Part shown: positions 41,490 through 51,125 of the stretch, piece after piece
Layout: every line of letters begins with the position of its first letter
How positions within the stretch are numbered: position 1 is the stretch's first letter
Assembly (NCBI GenBank): GCA_036504875.1
Contig: DASXUK010000003.1
Span: forward strand, 186,001 to 250,000
Direction of reading: 5' to 3'
Source of the DNA: JACPFJ01 sp036504875
Lineage (GTDB): Bacteria; Desulfobacterota; Desulfuromonadia; Geobacterales; Pseudopelobacteraceae
DNA: 64,000 bases
Translations under genes and position numbers: made by a program
The notes under the pieces: generated by a model
Database searches by the model: none
What the model was told of the DNA's origin: nothing
Seen by the model: the letters and a program-made list of their open reading frames with translations, nothing else

Positions 41490-44180
41490 ATGATCAGTTC
41501 CTTTATAAAAAAAATTGTCGGCAGCAAGAATGACCGCGAGCTGAAAAAATTATGGCCCATCGTTCATAAAATCAATGCAATGGAGGCTTCTGTCGCCAAA
41601 CTTTCCGACGAAGAGCTAAAAGGAAAGACATTTGAATTCAAGGAGCGCCATGGCCGGGGAGAATCGCTGGATTCTCTTTTGCCCGAGGCATTTGCCGTGT
41701 GCCGTGAAGGTGGTAAGCGGGCTCTGGGAATGCGCCATTTTGATGTACAGTTGATCGGCGGCATGGTGCTGCATTCCGGCAAGATCTCTGAGATGAAGAC
41801 CGGCGAGGGCAAGACGCTGGTGGCAACGCTGCCGGCTTACCTGAATGCCATCAGCGGCAAAGGTGTGCACGTAGTTACGGTCAACGATTATTTGGCCCGG
41901 CGCGACTCGGAGTGGATGGGCCAATTGTATAACTTCCTTGGGCTAAATGTGGGCGTAATTGTACATGGGGTGGAGGATGAACAGCGGCGGGAAAATTATG
42001 CCGCCGATATCACCTATGGTACCAATAACGAATTCGGTTTCGACTATTTGCGCGATAACATGAAGTTCTCCCTGGATGACTATGTCCAGCGCGGCTTCAA
42101 TTACGCCATTGTCGACGAAGTCGACTCGATCCTGATCGATGAGGCCAGGACACCCCTGATCATCTCCGGCCCCACCGAGGAATCCACTGACAAGTATTAT
42201 GTCATTGACCGTATCATCCCGATGCTGCAGAAGGGTGAGGCAAAGGATGTCGAGGCCAATACTCTCTCTGGCAAACGTAAAGCTTACACCGGCGACTTTA
42301 CCATCGACGAGAAGGCCAAGAGCGCCACCCTGACTGAACAAGGGGTCCTTACGGTCGAGAAGCTACTTAAAATCGAAAATCTCTATGATCCTCGAAATAT
42401 CGAAATACTTCATCACGTGCAACAGGCCCTGCGAGCTCATGCCATGTACAAGCGCGATGTTGACTATGTGGTCAAGGATGGCGAGGTCATGATTGTCGAC
42501 GAGTTCACCGGCCGCCTCATGCCTGGTCGACGCTGGTCGGATGGCCTGCACCAGGCTATCGAGGCCAAAGAAGGGGTCACGATTGAGAACGAGAATCAAA
42601 CCCTGGCCACCATTACCTTCCAGAACTATTTCCGTATGTACGGCAAACTCTCCGGTATGACCGGTACCGCTGATACCGAGGCCGAGGAATTCCACAAGAT
42701 CTATAAGCTGGATGTAATGGTTATTCCCACCAACCGCCCGCTTTTGCGGCCTGACTTCCCGGACGTGATCTACAAGACCGAGATGGAAAAATTCAATGCA
42801 GTTATCGAGGATATCAAAGACCATTACGCTACCGGTCAACCCTGCCTGGTGGGTACTATATCAATTGAAAAGTCCGAGGTATTGGCCGAGCTGCTCAAGC
42901 GCCAGGGCATCCCGCACAACGTACTTAACGCCAAGCAGCATGAACGTGAGGCGGAGATTGTTTCCCAGGCCGGCCGCCTCAAGGCCATAACCATCGCCAC
43001 CAATATGGCTGGTCGCGGTACCGATATATTGCTGGGTGGCAATCCGGATGCGCTGGCCAAACAATGGCTGAGGGGGAATCCCGAGGCGACCGAGGAGCAG
43101 TGCCAGGAGGTCACTGAGAAATTCAAAACGGAATGCGCGGCAGAGCACGATGAGGTGGTTAAGCTGGGGGGGCTGCATATTATCGGCACCGAGCGCCATG
43201 AATCCCGTCGCATTGACAATCAGTTACGTGGCCGTTCCGGCCGCCAGGGCGATCCCGGCTCATCCCGTTTTTACCTTTCGCTGCAGGACGATCTGCTGCG
43301 CATCTTCGGCTCTGAGCGGGTAGCCAAAATCATGGATTTCCTCAAAATTGAGGAGGGCGAGGCAATTACCCACACCATGATTAACAAATCGATCGAGAAC
43401 GCTCAGAAAAAAGTTGAAGCTCATAACTTTGATATCCGTAAGCACCTGATCGAATATGATGACGTAATGAATAAGCAACGCGAGGTGATCTACACCCAGC
43501 GCCGCGAGATTCTAAGTGGTCAGGAGATCCGTGAGAGCTTCCAGGAGATGCTGGACGAAACAATTGAAGAAATAGTTGCCAGCTACTGCATCGACAAAGT
43601 TGCAGCCCAGGAATGGGATTGGGAGGGCCTAAGCGAGATAGTCTACCGGTGTTTCAACATGCACCTGGACCTGCCCCAGGAAACCATGTCACGCTTGAAT
43701 CCTGTTAATTTCAAAGAGACCCTTAAAGAGCAGGCCAATGCAACCTTTCAGGCCAAGGCTGATGATATGGGGCCTGAACTGACCGATCACCTGATCAAGG
43801 TCATCATGCTGCAAGCCATTGACACCCATTGGAAGGACCACCTGCTTAACATTGACCATTTAAAGGAAGGCATCGGATTACGTGGCTATGGCCAAAAGGA
43901 TCCTAAGCAGGAGTACAAAAAAGAGGCCTTCAATCTTTTCATGGAACTGATCGTCCGAATCCGTGAGGAGGTAGTCGAGCGCGTCTATTGGGTACAAGTG
44001 GATCGTGAACAAGAGGTCGAGGAGATGGAGGAGGAACAGCGCAGCAAAAAGCTGGTTTTTAATCTCTCCGGAGAAGAAGAACGTCATCAGGAACCAGCCA
44101 AGAGCCAGAAAGTTGCCGGCCGGAATGACCCCTGCCCTTGCGGAAGTGGTAAAAAGTACAAAAAGTGCTGCGGTAAGTAG
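41490..44180 (+). CDS. secA: Preprotein translocase ATPase SecA
   Basis: 896 residues, typical length. The DEAD-like motor has SEMKTGEGKTLVATLPAYLNA (Walker A), HVVTVNDYLARRDSEWMG, VDEVDSILIDEARTPLIIS (Walker B) and MAGRGTDILLGGNP. The C terminus has NDPCPCGSGKKYKKCCG, the zinc-binding SecB/phospholipid-interacting motif. SecA drives protein export through SecYEG at the inner membrane. A GAGAAATA ribosome binding site lies before the ATG. Confidence 0.98.
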   Translation: MISSFIKKIVGSKNDRELKKLWPIVHKINAMEASVAKLSDEELKGKTFEFKERHGRGESLDSLLPEAFAVCREGGKRALGMRHFDVQLIGGMVLHSGKISEMKTGEGKTLVATLPAYLNAISGKGVHVVTVNDYLARRDSEWMGQLYNFLGLNVGVIVHGVEDEQRRENYAADITYGTNNEFGFDYLRDNMKFSLDDYVQRGFNYAIVDEVDSILIDEARTPLIISGPTEESTDKYYVIDRIIPMLQKGEAKDVEANTLSGKRKAYTGDFTIDEKAKSATLTEQGVLTVEKLLKIENLYDPRNIEILHHVQQALRAHAMYKRDVDYVVKDGEVMIVDEFTGRLMPGRRWSDGLHQAIEAKEGVTIENENQTLATITFQNYFRMYGKLSGMTGTADTEAEEFHKIYKLDVMVIPTNRPLLRPDFPDVIYKTEMEKFNAVIEDIKDHYATGQPCLVGTISIEKSEVLAELLKRQGIPHNVLNAKQHEREAEIVSQAGRLKAITIATNMAGRGTDILLGGNPDALAKQWLRGNPEATEEQCQEVTEKFKTECAAEHDEVVKLGGLHIIGTERHESRRIDNQLRGRSGRQGDPGSSRFYLSLQDDLLRIFGSERVAKIMDFLKIEEGEAITHTMINKSIENAQKKVEAHNFDIRKHLIEYDDVMNKQREVIYTQRREILSGQEIRESFQEMLDETIEEIVASYCIDKVAAQEWDWEGLSEIVYRCFNMHLDLPQETMSRLNPVNFKETLKEQANATFQAKADDMGPELTDHLIKVIMLQAIDTHWKDHLLNIDHLKEGIGLRGYGQKDPKQEYKKEAFNLFMELIVRIREEVVERVYWVQVDREQEVEEMEEEQRSKKLVFNLSGEEERHQEPAKSQKVAGRNDPCPCGSGKKYKKCCGK

Positions 44181-44268
44181 CTTCGATCATTAGCATGCTA
44201 CTATCAAGGTTTCGTGCGTGTTAAAATATTACCAGGCTGAATATAACGCACAGCACGACGAGGTAGAT

Positions 44269-45450
44269 ATGGATATCAAAGGTTTTCAATTCGCGGCTGT
44301 TGAGGCGGCCATCAAAAAACCGGGCCGCAATGACTTGGCCCTAATATTTTCCGAGGTTCCGGCTGCGGCTTGTGCGGTATTTACAACCAATGCCGTCAAA
44401 GCAGCACCGGTGCTTGTCTCGGCCGAGCATATCAAAGGCGGTATGGCACAGGCACTAATTGTCAACAGCGGTAACGCCAATGCCTGTACCGGTGAGATTG
44501 GCATGGTGGTCGCCAGGGAAACATCACGGCTAGTGGCCGAAGGCCTTGGAGTACCTGACGAAATGGTACAGGTCTCCTCGACCGGCGTTATCGGAGTGCA
44601 AATGCCGATGGAGCGGATTCGCATCAGCATTCCGACTTTGATTGAAGGACTTTCTTCAGGCACCATTGACGGCGTGGCCGAGGCCATCATGACCACTGAC
44701 ACCTTTCCCAAAATGGAGGCCCGTAGCGGACGGGCCGATGGTACCGGTTACACTGTGGCAGGAATTGCCAAGGGGGCAGGCATGATTATGCCCAACATGG
44801 CTACCATGCTCTCCTTTATCATTACCGACGCCAAAATCGAGGCCAAACTGCTGGAAACGATCTTCCGCCGGGCCATCGAGACCTCCTTCAATGCCATCAC
44901 GGTGGATGGTGACACATCTACTAACGACACTTGCCTGATTATGGCTAATGGCATGGCTTTCAACCCCCTGATTTCAGCAGGCACCGTAGCTGCCCAGGAA
45001 TTCGAGACCCTGCTGCACGAGGTATTGCTCTCACTGGCAAAGCAGATTGTAAAGGATGGCGAAGGAGCTACAAAATTCGTCGAAATACGGGTAACAGGTG
45101 CAAGCAGTGATGCAGATGCCAAACAGGCCGCCCTGGCAATTGCCAATTCCAGTTTGGTCAAGACCGCTTTTTTTGGTCAGGATGCCAACTGGGGACGAAT
45201 ATTCGCCGCTGTTGGTTACTCTGGAGCCGAGGTCGACCAGTCACGACTAGCGCTTTGTTTCGATGATGTAAAAATGGCCCATAATGGAATTTTTGCCGGC
45301 TCCGATGCCGAGGCGCGCGGAACAGAGATACTCCGCAAAAAGGAATTCACTGTGACTGTTGATCTTGGCCTGGCTGAAGGAAGTGCCACGGTTTATACTT
45401 CCGACCTCTCTCACGAGTATGTCAGCATCAATGCCGATTATCGCACCTGA
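44269..45450 (+). CDS. argJ: Bifunctional glutamate N-acetyltransferase/N-acetylornithine acetyltransferase
   Basis: 393 residues. ArgJ makes N-acetylglutamate and recycles acetyl groups in arginine synthesis. The precursor is expected to self-cleave before the Thr in PNMATMLSF, which is the nucleophile of the beta chain. Other family blocks: AVFTTNAVKAAPV, NSGNANACTG, DTSTNDTCLIMANG and FGQDANWGRIFAAVGYSG. The C terminus YVSINADYRT is the usual end. I use the ATG at 44269 (GAGGT upstream), not an earlier in-frame start that adds 17 non-conserved residues. Follows secA by about 90 bases. Confidence 0.97.
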   Translation: MDIKGFQFAAVEAAIKKPGRNDLALIFSEVPAAACAVFTTNAVKAAPVLVSAEHIKGGMAQALIVNSGNANACTGEIGMVVARETSRLVAEGLGVPDEMVQVSSTGVIGVQMPMERIRISIPTLIEGLSSGTIDGVAEAIMTTDTFPKMEARSGRADGTGYTVAGIAKGAGMIMPNMATMLSFIITDAKIEAKLLETIFRRAIETSFNAITVDGDTSTNDTCLIMANGMAFNPLISAGTVAAQEFETLLHEVLLSLAKQIVKDGEGATKFVEIRVTGASSDADAKQAALAIANSSLVKTAFFGQDANWGRIFAAVGYSGAEVDQSRLALCFDDVKMAHNGIFAGSDAEARGTEILRKKEFTVTVDLGLAEGSATVYTSDLSHEYVSINADYRT

Positions 45451-45461
45451 ATAAAACCTCG

Positions 45462-45496
45462 CCCAGAAGCCGTCTGCCGGGTGGCTTCTGGGTTTT
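45462..45496 (+). terminator. Intrinsic terminator after argJ
   Basis: CCCAGAAGCC pairs with GGCTTCTGGG around an 11-base loop and is followed by TTTT. Confidence 0.88.
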
Positions 45497-45628
45497 CTCC
45501 ACACCGCTTTCTCATTGACTCACAGAAGGTTCCCCAATATAGTGACCAAAGCTTGGTTGCTTCTTCACTGCGTTTACCCTTCAACCGACACTTTTTGATC
45601 CGCCTATCATTTTTACTCAGGTGTCACC

Positions 45629-46789
45629 TTGCTTAGCTTCCGCACCACTCTAATTATTTTACTGACGCTCAGTGCTTGCCCCTCATTTGCTACTGACGAA
45701 CTCCTTGATGCCGGTCGTACTGCCTCAATAGACTTTATCCTGGAAAAAGGCATCACGAACGGTCTCATAGCAGGCGGAGTAGTAGTAATTGGCAATCACA
45801 AGGACATTCTTTTCAGCACATCCCATGGCAAGCTTAATTCAAGACTGGACGCACCTGTACTTAGTGAAAGAACCATTTTTGACATTGCTTCGCTTACCAA
45901 GGTGTTTGCTACTGCTCCGGCATTAATGAAACTGCTCGAGGAGAGACGCATCTCTCTGGTAGATCCGATAACACGCTGGTTTCCTGAGTTTGGGGGGAGT
46001 GGCCTGGAAAGCATCACCATCCTTAACCTGCTGACTCATTCATCCGGGCTGGAAGACATTGCTATCTCCAACGATGAGCCAATTAGAACAATCATGCAAA
46101 GGGTCGCCTTGCAAAAGAATGGTAAAATGCCCGGCAGCCGCTTTCACTATGCCGACATAAATTTCATTCTACTTGGTGAGCTGGTTCAGAGGGTTACCGG
46201 CTTGTCGCTGGACCGCTATTGTCAGGACCGATTCTACAACCTTCTGGGTATGTCTGACACGCTGTTCTTACCCCCCAAGGAGCTTGCAGTTAACATTGCC
46301 CCAACCCTTGGTCCCGGACGACTGCTTGTTGCAGGAATAGTCCAGGATGAAAACGCACGCCATTTGGGTGGGGTTGCTGGACATGCCGGACTTTTCAGCT
46401 CGGCCTCGGACATGGTACATTTTATTCAAATGATGCTGGGAGGCGGCATCCTTAATGGCAAACAGATCTTTTCGGAACAGGTAGTAACCCAGATGACCGT
46501 TCCGTATTTTTATAACAACGGCAAGGTAATCCGCGGCCTGGGATGGGACATTTACTCCCCTTTCTCGGCACCAAAAACAAGCTCCTTCTCCGATATGTCA
46601 TTTGGTCATACAGGCTACAGCGGTTCATCGATCTGGATCGATCCGCAACGCGACCTTTTTGTAATCATGTTAACGACCCGCCTTGACTATCGAGTCAAAA
46701 AATTCAACCGCCTGCGAAGTGACATCTCCACTTTGGCCGTCTCAATCTTTTCGAACAGAAACGAGGGCACGTTGTTTCAATCCCGATAG
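45629..46789 (+). CDS. Exported serine hydrolase of the class C beta-lactamase/esterase family
   Basis: 386 residues. The first 21 residues form a signal peptide (TLIILLTLSACPSFA); the Cys in LSAC makes a lipoprotein conceivable. The SxxK motif is Ser88-Leu-Thr-Lys91 in FDIASLTKVFATAPA, the Tyr motif is YADIN, and the third motif is GHTGYSGSS. These are the three elements of penicillin-binding beta-lactamase-like enzymes. The function could be a D-Ala-D-Ala peptidase or esterase; beta-lactam resistance cannot be inferred. The start is TTG at 45629 with AGGTG five bases upstream. Confidence 0.88.
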   Translation: MLSFRTTLIILLTLSACPSFATDELLDAGRTASIDFILEKGITNGLIAGGVVVIGNHKDILFSTSHGKLNSRLDAPVLSERTIFDIASLTKVFATAPALMKLLEERRISLVDPITRWFPEFGGSGLESITILNLLTHSSGLEDIAISNDEPIRTIMQRVALQKNGKMPGSRFHYADINFILLGELVQRVTGLSLDRYCQDRFYNLLGMSDTLFLPPKELAVNIAPTLGPGRLLVAGIVQDENARHLGGVAGHAGLFSSASDMVHFIQMMLGGGILNGKQIFSEQVVTQMTVPYFYNNGKVIRGLGWDIYSPFSAPKTSSFSDMSFGHTGYSGSSIWIDPQRDLFVIMLTTRLDYRVKKFNRLRSDISTLAVSIFSNRNEGTLFQSR

Positions 46790-46890
46790 GCTCTCGAACT
46801 GCTTAAAACTTGACACCTTAGCGGTCGTATGCTAGCTTTTTTACCGCTGATTTCCATTTCTTCCGCACCCACAGATAGAGGGAGGGACCG

Positions 46891-48156
46891 ATGAGCATCA
46901 AAATTCTCCTTGCCGATGACAGCATCACCATTCAAAAGGTGGTTGGCATCATCTTTGGGAGCGAAGAATACGCTCTCACAGTGGTGGACAACGGCAAGGC
47001 CGCAATTGAAAAAGCCAGAGAACTTTCCCCTGATGTTCTGCTGATTGACGCCCTCATGCCGGGTATCTCCGGTTATGAGGTCTGCGAAGCTGTACGGGCA
47101 ACACCGGCATTAGCTACCAAACCTATCCTTATTCTCACCGGCTCTTTTGAACCGTTTGATGAGGATAAAGCCAAGGGTTGCGGTGCGGATGACTTTTTGT
47201 CCAAGCCTTTTGAGTCACAACAGATTGTTAATAAAGTAAAAGAACTATACGAGCTGGGTCTCCAGCGTTCAGCAGTTCCGCTACAAACGGCACCTGTTAC
47301 CGAGGCAGCACCGACTCCTGAGGTGGAGCAGACTATTGCTCAGGCTCAGGCTACACCTATCATAGCCGAGCCCGTTCTTGAAGAGAAAGCTGATGATATC
47401 TGGGGTGCTTTTACCGTAAATGAAGAGCCTGCTCCTGCCGCTGCACCACCAGCCGGAGTCGCCTCGCTTGAGACGGAATCACCTGCATTTGAACCGGATG
47501 TATTTTCTATAATAAGCGAAGAACCTGAGGTTGAGGTGACACAGCCTGTGGAGACACCCGCTTCGTTGAGTGACTCTACCGGCACACAATGGGTTCCTGT
47601 AGATGAACATACCTTTGAGTTTTCTGAAGAGGTAGTGGCTGAAATACCGTCCGCGGCCTTAACTGACCAGAATTCACCTTTAGAGGAGATGTCATTTGGT
47701 GAAATCTCCTTTGAAGAACCAGCACAGCCAGCAGTCGCTCAGCCAGTAGCGGAGCCGTCTCCTGCTGTTTTTGAGCCTACACCCTCTTTTACTGAGACAG
47801 TTATTCCTGCATTTACCGAAACTCCCGAACCAGTTTTTGAGGCGCCGGCGGCTGAACTGTTTTCTGCTGAACCAATACCAACGCCTGCTTTAGAAGTCCC
47901 TGGTGCGCCGGATTTCGATCTCCCTGTATCACCGGTATTCGAGCTACCTGCTGCTCCGAACTATGAAGCGTCTCCGGCTGCCTCTGTCCAGCAGCCAGTT
48001 CAGCCTGTTGCCGCCATCCTTACCGAAGAACAACTTAGAGCTGCCATTGCCGGTGTTTCACAGGATGTAATCAAAAGGATTGTCTGGGAAGTAGTGCCTG
48101 ATTTGGCAGAAACTCTTATAAAAGAGGCCATCCGTGAAATAAAAGCTGGTCTGTAG
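46891..48156 (+). CDS. Receiver-domain protein with long Pro/Glu/Ala-rich linker and C-terminal helical domain
   Basis: 421 residues. A receiver domain (1-120) carries the acid pair Asp9-Asp10, phospho-acceptor Asp53 (LLIDALMPGISGYEVC) and Lys in SKPF. A linker of some 230 residues, rich in Pro, Glu, Ala and Val, is probably disordered. The last 40 residues, ITEEQL-like ILTEEQLRAAIAGVSQDVIKRIVWEVVPDLAETLIKEAIREIKAGL, form a conserved helical segment resembling the DUF2497 pattern. Such proteins occur in Geobacter and myxobacteria; no output domain is present, so it may act as a scaffold. GGAGG precedes the ATG. Confidence 0.75.
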   Translation: MSIKILLADDSITIQKVVGIIFGSEEYALTVVDNGKAAIEKARELSPDVLLIDALMPGISGYEVCEAVRATPALATKPILILTGSFEPFDEDKAKGCGADDFLSKPFESQQIVNKVKELYELGLQRSAVPLQTAPVTEAAPTPEVEQTIAQAQATPIIAEPVLEEKADDIWGAFTVNEEPAPAAAPPAGVASLETESPAFEPDVFSIISEEPEVEVTQPVETPASLSDSTGTQWVPVDEHTFEFSEEVVAEIPSAALTDQNSPLEEMSFGEISFEEPAQPAVAQPVAEPSPAVFEPTPSFTETVIPAFTETPEPVFEAPAAELFSAEPIPTPALEVPGAPDFDLPVSPVFELPAAPNYEASPAASVQQPVQPVAAILTEEQLRAAIAGVSQDVIKRIVWEVVPDLAETLIKEAIREIKAGL

Positions 48157-48190
48157 GTAATTTCCCGGCTTTCTCCAAAAAAATTACACA

Positions 48191-48218
48191 AAGGGGATGT
48201 TCACACATCCCCTTTTTT
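48191..48218 (+). terminator. Intrinsic terminator directly upstream of trpD
   Basis: AAGGGGATGT pairs perfectly with ACATCCCCTT around TCAC, then TTTTTA. It ends about 20 bases before the trpD ATG, which has AAGGAG upstream. It ends the receiver-protein transcript, or acts as an attenuator for trpD. Confidence 0.92.
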
Positions 48219-48238
48219 ATTAGTCAAGGAGTTGCGTC

Positions 48239-49291
48239 ATGATCAGAAAAGCCATTGCCAAGGTTGTCGAACGGGAAAATCTGACTGAAGGGGAGATGAT
48301 CGAGGTCATGAACCAGATTATGTCTGGAGAATGCACCGCGGCCCAGGTTGGTTCCTTCATTACGGCTCTGCGCATGAAGGGTGAGACCATCGAAGAGATC
48401 ACGGGTGCGGCCCGAGTAATGCGCGAACGGGCCACCCCTATCCGGGTCGGAAAGGGCGTAGTCGACATCGATCGCGACGACATCAACATCGACCAGGAAA
48501 CCATCCTGGACGTGGTTGGTACCGGCGGCGACGGCACCAACACCTTCAACGTCTCCACCACCGTTACATTTGTGGTCTCGGCTTGCGGCGTCAAGGTCGC
48601 CAAACATGGCAACCGCTCGGTCTCATCGATGTGCGGCAGCGCCGATGTGTTGGAAAAGCTGGGGGTCAATCTGGACGTCACCCCTGAGACCGTCGAGAAG
48701 TGTATCGCCGAAATCGGGGTCGGTTTCCTGTTCGCTCCAGCCCTGCACGGCGCCATGAAGCATGCTATCGGCCCGCGGCGAGAGATTGGCATCCGCACCA
48801 TTTTCAACATCCTCGGCCCCCTCACCAACCCGGCCAAGGCCGACAGCCAGGTCATGGGGGTCTACCAGGACAGCCTGGTGGAAAAGCTCGCCGGTGTGTT
48901 GCACAATCTTGGCTGCCGCCACGGCTTTGTGGTGCATGGCAAAGATGGAATGGACGAGATTACTCTCACCACCGAGACTTTGGTGGCCGAGGTAACCCAA
49001 TCCGGAGTTAAGATGACAGTCATCACGCCGGAGCAGTTTGGCCTGAGCCGCTGTGGCATGGAAGCACTTAAAGGTGGCGATGCGGTAGCCAACGCCGAAA
49101 TCGTCCGCAATGTTCTGAAAGGTGAAATGGGGCCGCGGCGGGATATCGTGCTGCTTAATGCCGGCTACGCACTCGTGGCCGCCGGAAAGGCCGTCAACCC
49201 GGCCGCCGGGATTATTTTGGCCGCCGAGGCGATTGATTCTGGTCGGGCGCTGCAACAGATGGAGAAGCTGGCTGAGTTGACTAATCAGTGA
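48239..49291 (+). CDS. trpD: Anthranilate phosphoribosyltransferase
   Basis: 350 residues. Transfers phosphoribose from PRPP to anthranilate in tryptophan synthesis. The PRPP site is GTGGDGTNTFNVST, then KHGNRSVSSMCGSADVLEKLGV and a second block FLFAPALHGAMKHAIGPRREIGIRTIFNILGPLTNPA. The ATG has AAGGAG seven bases upstream. It precedes trpC by about 90 bases. trpE and trpG are not in the window. Codon use is noticeably G+C-rich compared with neighbours. Confidence 0.98.
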   Translation: MIRKAIAKVVERENLTEGEMIEVMNQIMSGECTAAQVGSFITALRMKGETIEEITGAARVMRERATPIRVGKGVVDIDRDDINIDQETILDVVGTGGDGTNTFNVSTTVTFVVSACGVKVAKHGNRSVSSMCGSADVLEKLGVNLDVTPETVEKCIAEIGVGFLFAPALHGAMKHAIGPRREIGIRTIFNILGPLTNPAKADSQVMGVYQDSLVEKLAGVLHNLGCRHGFVVHGKDGMDEITLTTETLVAEVTQSGVKMTVITPEQFGLSRCGMEALKGGDAVANAEIVRNVLKGEMGPRRDIVLLNAGYALVAAGKAVNPAAGIILAAEAIDSGRALQQMEKLAELTNQ

Positions 49292-49384
49292 TAGCAGCAT
49301 CCTTATGAAGAGGATCGATCCTTGCCGGTCAGTCAAAAGAGTCTTCCAGCTTGTGACATAATCAAAGACAACAGGACAAAGAAT

Positions 49385-50191
49385 ATGACAACTAACACAC
49401 CTGACATCCTGAAAAATATCATGGAGTATAAACAACAGGAAATTTTAGCCGCGAAGTCGTCTGTACCGGTCAGCGAACTGAAAGCCCGTATCAACGATCT
49501 GGAGGACATGCCGCGTGGTTTCGAGCGCCATCTGCGGGAGGCGGTGACTTCCGGTTGGACTGCCATAATTGCTGAGGTTAAAAAAGGCTCCCCCAGCAAG
49601 GGAATCATTCGCCCCGGGTTTGATCCTCTGGAGATTGCGGCGACCTACCAGGCCAACGGAGCCAGTTGCCTATCGGTGCTGACTGACGAGAAGTTCTTCA
49701 TGGGTCACCTGCGTTTTCTGGCCCTAATCCGCGAGGCTGTATCCCTACCACTGCTGCGTAAGGACTTCATCTGCGATCCTTACCAGATTTATGAAGCCCG
49801 CGCCGCAGGAGCCGACGCAATCTTGTTGATTGCCGCCTGCCTAGAGTTATCGCAATTGCGAGAATTTCATACTGTTGCCCGTGAACTGCAACTGGATGTA
49901 TTGCTGGAGGTTCATGACGAACAAGAAATGGAGAAGGCGCTGCAGACCGAGTGCACCCTGATCGGCGTCAACAACCGAGATCTGCGCACCTTTGCAATCG
50001 ATCTTGGCACCACCGATCGCTTAGCCCGCATGATGCCTGCAGGATGCCTGCTGGTAGCTGAGAGCGGCATCAACTGCCGGTCCGACATCGTGCGCTTGCA
50101 GGCCGAAGGCGCCAGCTCCTTTCTTATCGGAGAGTCGCTGATGAGGGAAGCGGATATAGGAGCCAAGCTGCGGGAGCTGCTGGGCACTTGA
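49385..50191 (+). CDS. trpC: Indole-3-glycerol phosphate synthase
   Basis: 268 residues from the ATG at 49385. The TIM-barrel enzyme closes the indole ring after TrpF. Family motifs: IIAEVKKGSPSKGII with the catalytic Lys, LRKDFICDPYQIYEARAAGADAILL, LLEVHDEQEMEKAL, GVNNRDLRTFAIDL and LLVAESGI. Not fused to TrpF. The earlier in-frame start at 49322 would add 21 non-conserved residues. Convergent with the flavodoxin-fold gene at 50202. Confidence 0.97.
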   Translation: MTTNTPDILKNIMEYKQQEILAAKSSVPVSELKARINDLEDMPRGFERHLREAVTSGWTAIIAEVKKGSPSKGIIRPGFDPLEIAATYQANGASCLSVLTDEKFFMGHLRFLALIREAVSLPLLRKDFICDPYQIYEARAAGADAILLIAACLELSQLREFHTVARELQLDVLLEVHDEQEMEKALQTECTLIGVNNRDLRTFAIDLGTTDRLARMMPAGCLLVAESGINCRSDIVRLQAEGASSFLIGESLMREADIGAKLRELLGT

Positions 50192-50201
50192 TCAGTCAAG
50201 A

Positions 50202-50777
50202 TTAGCCCAATACCAGGGTTCGGGCAGTCTCTTCTGCCTGTTGAAACAGCTGGGTCCGTTTGGTTACGGTACTCCGCTCAGATAACCCGCAACCTCTAAT
50301 CAGCCGCCCTTCCTGATACCCATACCACTTGAAGAAAAAGTTGTAGCGTGGAAAGATATCAGCAAACATGGCCTCGTCAGGTTGTCCCTGAGTGAGGACA
50401 AAGGCCAGCTTTTTGCCTGATTCAAGGCGGCTGGGCTGGGAAGTGGCAAAATAATCCGGCACCAGATATGAAAAGCTGCGGTCGATAAAACCTTTCAGCT
50501 GTGCCGAGACATCACCATAGTAAACAGCACTAGCCAATAAAAGCACATCGGCCTGACGAACACTCTCCAAAACCGGGGTAAGTTCGTCATTCAGAACGCA
50601 ATGATCAAGGCTGGTCTTGCACACATAGCAACCCTGACAACCACGGTAATTCAGGCCATTCAGATAGATCGTCTCGGTTTCCGCTCCCAGTTCAGCGGCC
50701 TTGGCAACCAAGTGTGCTGCAATGGTAGCGCTGTTACCCTCCCGCCTCGGGCTCCCCAGCAAGCATACTAATTTCAT
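50202..50777 (-). CDS. NAD(P)H-dependent FMN-containing flavodoxin-fold oxidoreductase
   Basis: 191 residues of the NADPH-dependent FMN reductase family. FMN phosphate loop LLGSPRREGNSATIA; the Cys cluster GCQGCYVCKTSLDHC resembles that of iron-sulfur flavoproteins but may be only a partial Fe-S site. SAVYYGDVSAQLKGFIDRS is the typical flavodoxin block. Role likely electron transfer or quinone/nitro reduction; substrate unknown. Single gene, convergent with trpC. Confidence 0.85.
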   Translation of the reverse strand: MKLVCLLGSPRREGNSATIAAHLVAKAAELGAETETIYLNGLNYRGCQGCYVCKTSLDHCVLNDELTPVLESVRQADVLLLASAVYYGDVSAQLKGFIDRSFSYLVPDYFATSQPSRLESGKKLAFVLTQGQPDEAMFADIFPRYNFFFKWYGYQEGRLIRGCGLSERSTVTKRTQLFQQAEETARTLVLG

Positions 50778-50884
50778 GGCTTTTTCCCTTCGTCTGTCTT
50801 GGGTATAATTTCATTCGGATTGACTTTTTTATCCTGCTTCTCCACTATAGCCCTGTTGCATATGAACATAGATAAGGAGCTCAA

Positions 50885-51112
50885 ATGGCATCTCGAGGTA
50901 TCGCTTTGGCAGTAGTAGCTTTTGCAGTCTACATTCTGGGAGGCTTAGGCTGTTTTAGCGGGATCGCGCTGATTGCATTCATGAAGGGGCACGATCTGCG
51001 GGGATGGGGAGATGGCAGAACCATTGGCTACCTCTTTCTTTGTGTCGGTGCCGGTCTCTCTATCCTGGGCGTGCTTTTGATGCGTATCTTCAGAAATCGT
51101 AAGCTCACATGA
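50885..51112 (+). CDS. Small membrane protein of unknown function
   Basis: 75 residues with two predicted transmembrane helices (about 5-33 and 46-67) joined by a charged loop (MKGHDLRGWGDGRTIG). AGGAGCTCAA is upstream of the ATG. No family recognised. Convergent with ctpA. Confidence 0.6.
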   Translation: MASRGIALAVVAFAVYILGGLGCFSGIALIAFMKGHDLRGWGDGRTIGYLFLCVGAGLSILGVLLMRIFRNRKLT

Positions 51113-51125
51113 TCCTTAGCTGGCG

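Noticed and set aside
48623..49435. Long open frame on the minus strand over trpD
   Set aside because: It is the antisense shadow of G+C-rich trpD; the plus-strand frame has all TrpD motifs.
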